64,000 nucleotides of DNA, from NCBI GenBank assembly GCA_022605955.1, contig JAKCOZ010000018.1, forward strand, positions 5,836,001 to 5,900,000, given 5' to 3'. The translations under genes were made by a program, and so were the position numbers. The notes under the pieces are model-generated. The model saw only the letters and a program-made list of their open reading frames with translations. It made no database searches and was not told where the DNA came from. The DNA comes from Rallus limicola. Lineage: Eukaryota > Chordata > Aves > Gruiformes > Rallidae. Shown one piece after another: positions 58,514 through 64,000 of this stretch (position 1 is its first letter; each line of letters starts with the position of its first letter).

Positions 58514-61500
58514 GTAAGCTATAAATGCTAAATATAATAACATAATGAAGTGGTGTAAGTGAAGGTCAGTCATTTTTGTTCTGTAACGCCTACTACAAAG
58601 GACTGCCAACTATCATGTGGTACAGGAGGAATTACCATAAAGCAGAGGAACCTAAGTTGAGAAAATAACTTTCCATCATGCTTGAAAGCACTCTGGCACA
58701 ACAAGCTATTCTGAGAGGGATGAGTCCCTGTAGTTGTTTTCCTCTATCATCCCACATGTTTAAAGGGAAAGTTGGAAATGTTTGAATTAATTTCCTGGGA
58801 GAAAAGAAACATATGGGAAAAGTTAAAAAGAGAAAGAGGCAAAGACAACCCCCTTCAGATTCCGTTTTAGAATTTTAGACTTCAAAAGTGAACCAATGAT
58901 ACAAAGCAGAAGGCAGAGGAACCACATCAGCAAGTTACTTCAGATAAAAAGCGGTGTAGAGAGATCAATTCCTGCTTTTTAATTATTGAGCAATAACTGC
59001 CAGACAGTGAAAAAGGCCTCAGTACACCATCCAATTCCAGAAGCTTCTCATTAAGCTGTCTGCTTTAGCACTGTGAGCAACATACACATGTACCTTGGAG
59101 GTGGAACACATAAAAGCATTCTGCTGATCACTGAACTTTACAGCAGAGTTGCTGAAAACTATATTAATTAAAAATTGCAGCACTGAGTGCTAAACTCCTC
59201 TACATTTTATTTATAAACCTCTTTTTTCTGCTGTTGATTTTGGGTGACATTGAAAGAGCTACTATCTGATTGTTTAACAGTCTTGGAAGGTGTTTTTTAA
59301 GATGTAAACCAACCTTAAAATAACTGTGATTTGACCAAACTCTGTAAAGGTAAATGATAAGCTTGTGTTTGCTGCAAAAATGTAGCAAGGGGTTTTGGAA
59401 AAGCCAGCCTTGATATAATTCAGTCCTTGGGCCTTTAGGACCTTCATAAATTCCAGATGAGAAGAATGAAGAATGGCCTGAAGGGATAGAGGGAAAAGAG
59501 GGGGAGCTTTTAGTTTCAAAGGATGGAATCCGTTGAAAAGCTGGTTTGTTATTTGCCTGGTGGTGAGACTGGGCTGTGATGTTCCTATCATTGCCCACAG
59601 TGCTACCCTTTCTCTGCTGCAGTGTGGAGCCTCTCAGTAGTAACGAACTGTGTTTATTTGACTCTGCTCTAAATCAGTGTAAGGGTCTTTTTTCTTTTCC
59701 CAATGTTCAAACCAGCAGTAAATCTAATTATATATACATCATTCTTACAAATTACTTCGTAATGAATTAAACATGCAAGCTGCATGCAGAGGCTTCTGTA
59801 GGTGTGCAGTAGTAGCTATTCAAGGACAGGGACAGTTTTTAAAATTATTTTGTATTTAGGCATGGGTACATATGGAACCATACTTGATTTTAATTCAACA
59901 GCTGCATTGGTAGGTATGTAAGTGAGAAGACTGGCTGAAGGGGAAGAGGTACAGAGAGCCTTCGTCTTTCTTGCGTCATTGACTATGATGATAATGGAAA
60001 AGGAGAGAAGAAACCTTCCTAATCAACTTCTCCAATCAAACCTTGAGAATAGTTATTAACAAAGGTCTTAACATCTAAAAATTTAATATGAAAAACTTGA
60101 AGAATAAATATTTAATTTTCTTTCTATGGAAATAACAGCTGAGAAACTAACAGTGTTCTGCATCATTTTGTGTTCTGCCTTTATCCGCTGCTAAGCAGGT
60201 CCTAGTAATTTCTGGCAATTTAGAAGTGATGAAAGGAGACTGTGATTAAGCTGTAGTTGCATGTATAGTAGTACCCTAAGCTCTGCTAAGGTAGAATGTG
60301 GCTGGTAACTAACCTTAAATCACTTAAAACAAAAAGGAAATTTTATACTGGAGTTCCTTAATACAAATATACTGTAGCATAGAGGAATCTGGATGTAAGA
60401 ATCAATTTTTTTATTTTTCTCAAATCTAATATACTATTTTCAATATTTTGACTGTAGTGCTGCAATGGGGATGTGTAGCAAGACCGGGAAAGTGTTCTTT
60501 CAAGATACGTCAAGCTTTGTGCAACGATGAATGAAGATGCTGTAAACTTCTTATCAAAACCTTTCTACTCCACTTCTGTAACTGGGAACCCTCAGTATTC
60601 TCCTTTAAGGAGGTTTCTTTTCTTTTTAATTACGATATTTTAATCAGTGCCTTGTTTTCTTCTAGTCTTGCAAATACTTTTCTTTCTCTTCTTTTCAAAA
60701 AATATACATGATATTAAATAATTTCATTATTGTGTAGCAACTTCTAAAATGAGGGATTTTATGGTTCCTGATTTTTTTTTTCCCACAAATACTTCTTCTA
60801 TGAAAATGCAACTAATTTGATGCTAAGCAAGGACTGAAAGGAAAATAGACATGGTTTACTCCAGTTTTATAGCTTCAACTGGCTGATTACTTTTTTTATG
60901 CCTTTTTCCCTTCTTCTTGTCTGTACTTCAGTCAGTGATATTCAGATGGTTACAGTATTCAATTATATTAAGGTCTTAGATGAATTTATTTCCATCATGT
61001 GCATTTCATTGTGATTCTGGTATTTCTCATTGTTAATTTTTACCTAGAATGGCAGTTGGTATTTTCAGAGCTACAGAAAAATGAAAGCGAATAAGGTGGG
61101 TTTTTGGTGTGAGACAGGCTTGCATGGCTTTGTGGCCAGAGAAATTTGATCTCTGAATATCCAGCAACTGATTTCCTATACCCTCAAATAGGAAGAAGCT
61201 AAAAAAAAAATGGATCTTTGCTTGTGTTTGTCTTGAGTTTAGATCTAACTTGTATTCTGGAGGTAATAGGTGTCTCCAGATTATCTACTTTCTTGAATAT
61301 TCAGAAGCTTTTCTTCACTTACATTTTATCTGAATGCCAATTGTATAGAAGGCACCATTGTTTTATGGCTAGTGGAGTGTGAGATTTAGATCCAGGTTGC
61401 AAGCTTGCTTTCAACAGACTTTCTGCTTTCACTAGTGAGCAGTGGTGGCATACTTTGCCATTTTGTATTTTGCCCTCTGTTAAAGCAGTTCAGTCTCTAG

Positions 61501-64000
61501 CATTGCACAGCAAAAATATAGTTCTGAAATCTGCCACCAAGCTTTTTTTCTTGTTGCTCTTTTCTCTTGTGGAAGATATACTTATGTCTGCTCAAGGCTC
61601 TTGTACTAGTGCTGCCTAAGGGAGACTCGGTCCCTGCTGACACCCAGCTTCTTAGATCTGGCTCTAGCCCAAATCACTGTATAACTTAGTTCATCATAAT
61701 TTACAGGCATTAGGGAGAAACAGTGCTTAGGACTAGCTAGCAACTAGGGTAGCCCAGTGACAAGCCCTAGCAGATGGTGTTCTGTGCAGGAGGGATATCC
61801 TGCTGACTTCACGCCATGCTAAGGCATCACAAAGATTGCCCTTCATGCCCTTTTTTACTAAGCATGTGGGGTTTTGCGGTGAGGGAATGCCGTAACTCTT
61901 ACACCATGTACCCCAAGGTAAACACTGCATTTCCAACTGAGGGTAAAATACCTGTGGTTTTGGAAGGAGGAAGAAGAGGATACTAGCCTGTGACTCTGCC
62001 CACGTAGTAACAGGTATTTGCACTGCTGTATTTATTTAGATGGCTGAAATTGTCATTTTGCACAATATCAGTCAATGACTGTTTACATCAGCTTTGAAGA
62101 GAGAAGAGAACTGCTTTTAACAAATGCTGCATGTCAATAGCATTCATCTTTTGCTTCAAGGTATGTCATAGCATCGTGGACAAAAGGATTAAAGAACTGA
62201 AGTTTGAGTTATATTTTAATTAAACAAACAAGTGTTTTTCCTGAAAACTTCCATTCTTTAAGCTGGGCACACCAAATCTTTCTGTTCCTGTCACTTGAAG
62301 AGCTCCCTGAAGCATGTCATGAAACCTGGAAGTCAAAAAGGTGCTGGTAGCTTCTCTTTCTTCGACTGCGTTCAAGTGTTTGAATAGAAGTTGAAGCACA
62401 GTAATGCATCAAGCAAGCTCATTATTCTGGGACCTAGTTGAAGCATTAATACTGTAGAAGTTCTGCAAGAAGCCTATAATCTACATATTTTGGAGAAGCA
62501 TGCTGAAATGAAGGTTTTTGAATGTTACTTTACAAAAGAATCTAAAATTTGATCTTCATTATAACATGGAATGAACTTAAAAAATTGAATCTCTTCTGGG
62601 ATAGATAATTCCTTCTATGGACTGCTTAAATTTTTTCATACTTGCTTACTGGACAAAATAATGGAGAAAGTATTTCTCCAAAAATTTGAGGAATATAGAG
62701 GTTTCAGCAAAGTGTCTCACTTCGATTTCATCAAACAAAATTTGGAATTATCTGTGAAATAGAAATTCAGGGTCACTTTGGTTCATACCAAGGATACCTT
62801 CTGTGAATGATCACGGGGCAAATCATTCAACTGAGATGTATATCCTGGTAGCACCGTCAAAGTTTGGAAGCTAAATAACTATGGCAAACTTCCTCTGTAA
62901 TTTATAGAGCTTCAAGCTGACTTCAAGATAGGGATTATTCTTCTGTTGCATTCCTTTAAGCTTTTAATTATCTGATCTAGCTAGCTTCTATTTTGCAATA
63001 AAGGCATATCTTTTTAATGTGGCATTCTGAAAATGAGTTGTCTTTCTTGGCTTGAAAAGAAAGACATAGTTTTCCGAAGAAATTGTAGTATGACATAAAC
63101 ACAGCATCTCTATTATGACTGTGGTTTTAGTATCTAGCAGGGCTACATAATTTATTTCACAAGCGCATCTTTTGAAGTCGACTTACAGATCTTCCTTGTG
63201 GATCTGGAGAAAAGGTCAGTGTTGCCGTTGTGTTCTGCTTTTTTGGCAGGGCAGTACTTTGATTTTTGTGACTTTTTCTTCCACTGTTGTCTTGAAGTTT
63301 CTTGGTTTTATTGAATATTTATGAGGTCCTTCAGGTTTCTGCTTCTTGTTCACAAAAATATCAACAAGAATAGTAGGTACTCTGAGCAGACTATATCATA
63401 TTCAGGGAAGGATATTTGCTATTATGGTTTCAAGAATTGTTAACAAGTTTTGAATGCACTGCTACAAACTGGCATGGTGGCATTTGAGCACGCACTGGTC
63501 TTTGAGAAGCTTGCCTCCTGTCATGTGCTTAGAAAAGTTAATTTTTGAAATCTGAGAAGCTATTTAAAGAATATCTTAAGACAGAAATAAAAAAAAAAAT
63601 CTGCAAATTAGAAAAAATATTTACAGGAGATCAGCTGATTTAGAAAACACACCAATGTATGTAATTTATTTAATTAGTTATTAGGAGACAGTCAAGTTTT
63701 TCAGGTTAAGGATATCAAACTGTTACATTTGTAACACCTCACTAAAGCCAGATAGACTTTCTCTATGTCAGGATAACGTAGTGAAAGGTTTTGAATTGTT
63801 GTAGACGAGATTAAAACATAAGTAATAGTTTTATGGGCTTTAGTATATAAAATATAGAGCTCCTATTATCTGTAAGTAGAAATTAAAAAGATGCTTACCT
63901 ACCAGCACAGAGACTAATTGCTGTCATGTTGAAGCCATATATGGAGGTACCATGTACTATTATGAGACCATTTCCTTGGCTTTCCTAGCTATTATCCACC
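58514..64000. other. Single-copy non-coding DNA
   Basis: No transposon or recognised gene. Includes the enhancer-like block at 58840-59350 and minus-strand frames of 132 codons (59200-59598) and 96 codons (61733-62023). The former opens with GTG rather than ATG and overlaps a second open minus frame. A donor-like CTTACC at 63895-63900 could belong to a minus-strand transcript entering from the right edge. Confidence 0.5.
58840..59350. promoter_or_regulatory. Candidate conserved non-coding element
   Basis: Repeat-free block with TTTTTAATTATTGAGCAATAAC, CTCATTAAGCTG, ATATTAATTAAAAATTGC and TTATTTATAAACC, i.e. clustered homeodomain and forkhead-like words within about 500 bp. It lies just downstream of the exon-like segment at 58382. 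Compositional inference only. Confidence 0.22.

Noticed and set aside
59200..59598. 132-codon minus-strand frame with a serine/proline-rich section
   Set aside because: Begins with GTG rather than ATG, overlaps a second open minus frame, and has no splice or promoter context; within chance expectation.
63850..64000. Minus-strand donor-like site (reverse of CTTACC at 63895-63900)
   Set aside because: The would-be exon runs off the right edge and no acceptor can be examined.
1..64000. tRNA, rRNA, CRISPR array, bacterial operon or phage genes
   Set aside because: No cloverleaf, conserved rRNA word, regularly spaced repeat or tightly packed coding frames were seen; the repeats present are those of bird nuclear DNA.

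Overview
The window looks like vertebrate nuclear DNA from a bird. It is AT-rich: nine arbitrarily chosen 60-base lines counted by hand gave about 38.5% G+C. CpG is scarce outside one LTR, and coding sequence is very sparse. The diagnostic repeats are CR1 retrotransposon fragments, some with the octamer tail related to ATTCTATG or a bird-type CR1 reverse-transcriptase segment, and three LTRs of one ERVL-type family that begins TGTCC and ends in CACAACA or CACCACA. The CR1/ERVL mixture points to birds. The LTR family resembles one I know from neoavian genomes, so Neoaves is a reasonable but unproven guess. There is no bacterial operon structure, tRNA, rRNA or CRISPR array that I can see.

Layout. 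1-7143 is single-copy non-coding DNA. 7144-8985 is a repeat cluster: a CR1 3' end on the plus strand, then a minus-strand CR1 split by a nested ERVL-type LTR. 8986-15884 is single-copy. 15885-16290 is another CR1. 20062-20580 and 31580-32166 are two solo LTRs in the same orientation, the second with a perfect 5-bp target duplication and a CpG-dense core. 39065-39529 is a CR1 fragment that still reads through its reverse-transcriptase active site. 47586-48566 is a minus-strand CR1 whose active site is frameshifted. The rest is unique sequence with homopolymer and G-rich tracts.

No protein-coding gene can be assigned with confidence. The open reading frames up to 161 codons are about what chance gives in AT-rich DNA. 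Many begin at GTG or TTG, and several lie inside transposons. A few stretches have the architecture of exons (good acceptor, good donor, or open frame to a stop), at 21663-21753, 28396-28571, 40373-40462, 56578-56635 and 58382-58489/58513. I recognise none of their products, and they are offered only as candidates. Several repeat-free AT-rich blocks carry clustered TAAT, octamer and forkhead-like words and resemble developmental conserved non-coding elements. A sampled excess of G over C and T over A on the plus strand fits an intron or long non-coding transcript running left to right.

In short, this reads as an intron or gene desert. I did not find a clearly new biological system. The best leads are the nested LTR-in-CR1, the CpG-retaining LTR, the inverted CR1 pair, the CTCF-like site in an exon-like segment, the in-frame exon-like segment near 58.4 kb and the paired TTTGCAAAT words near 34.0 kb.
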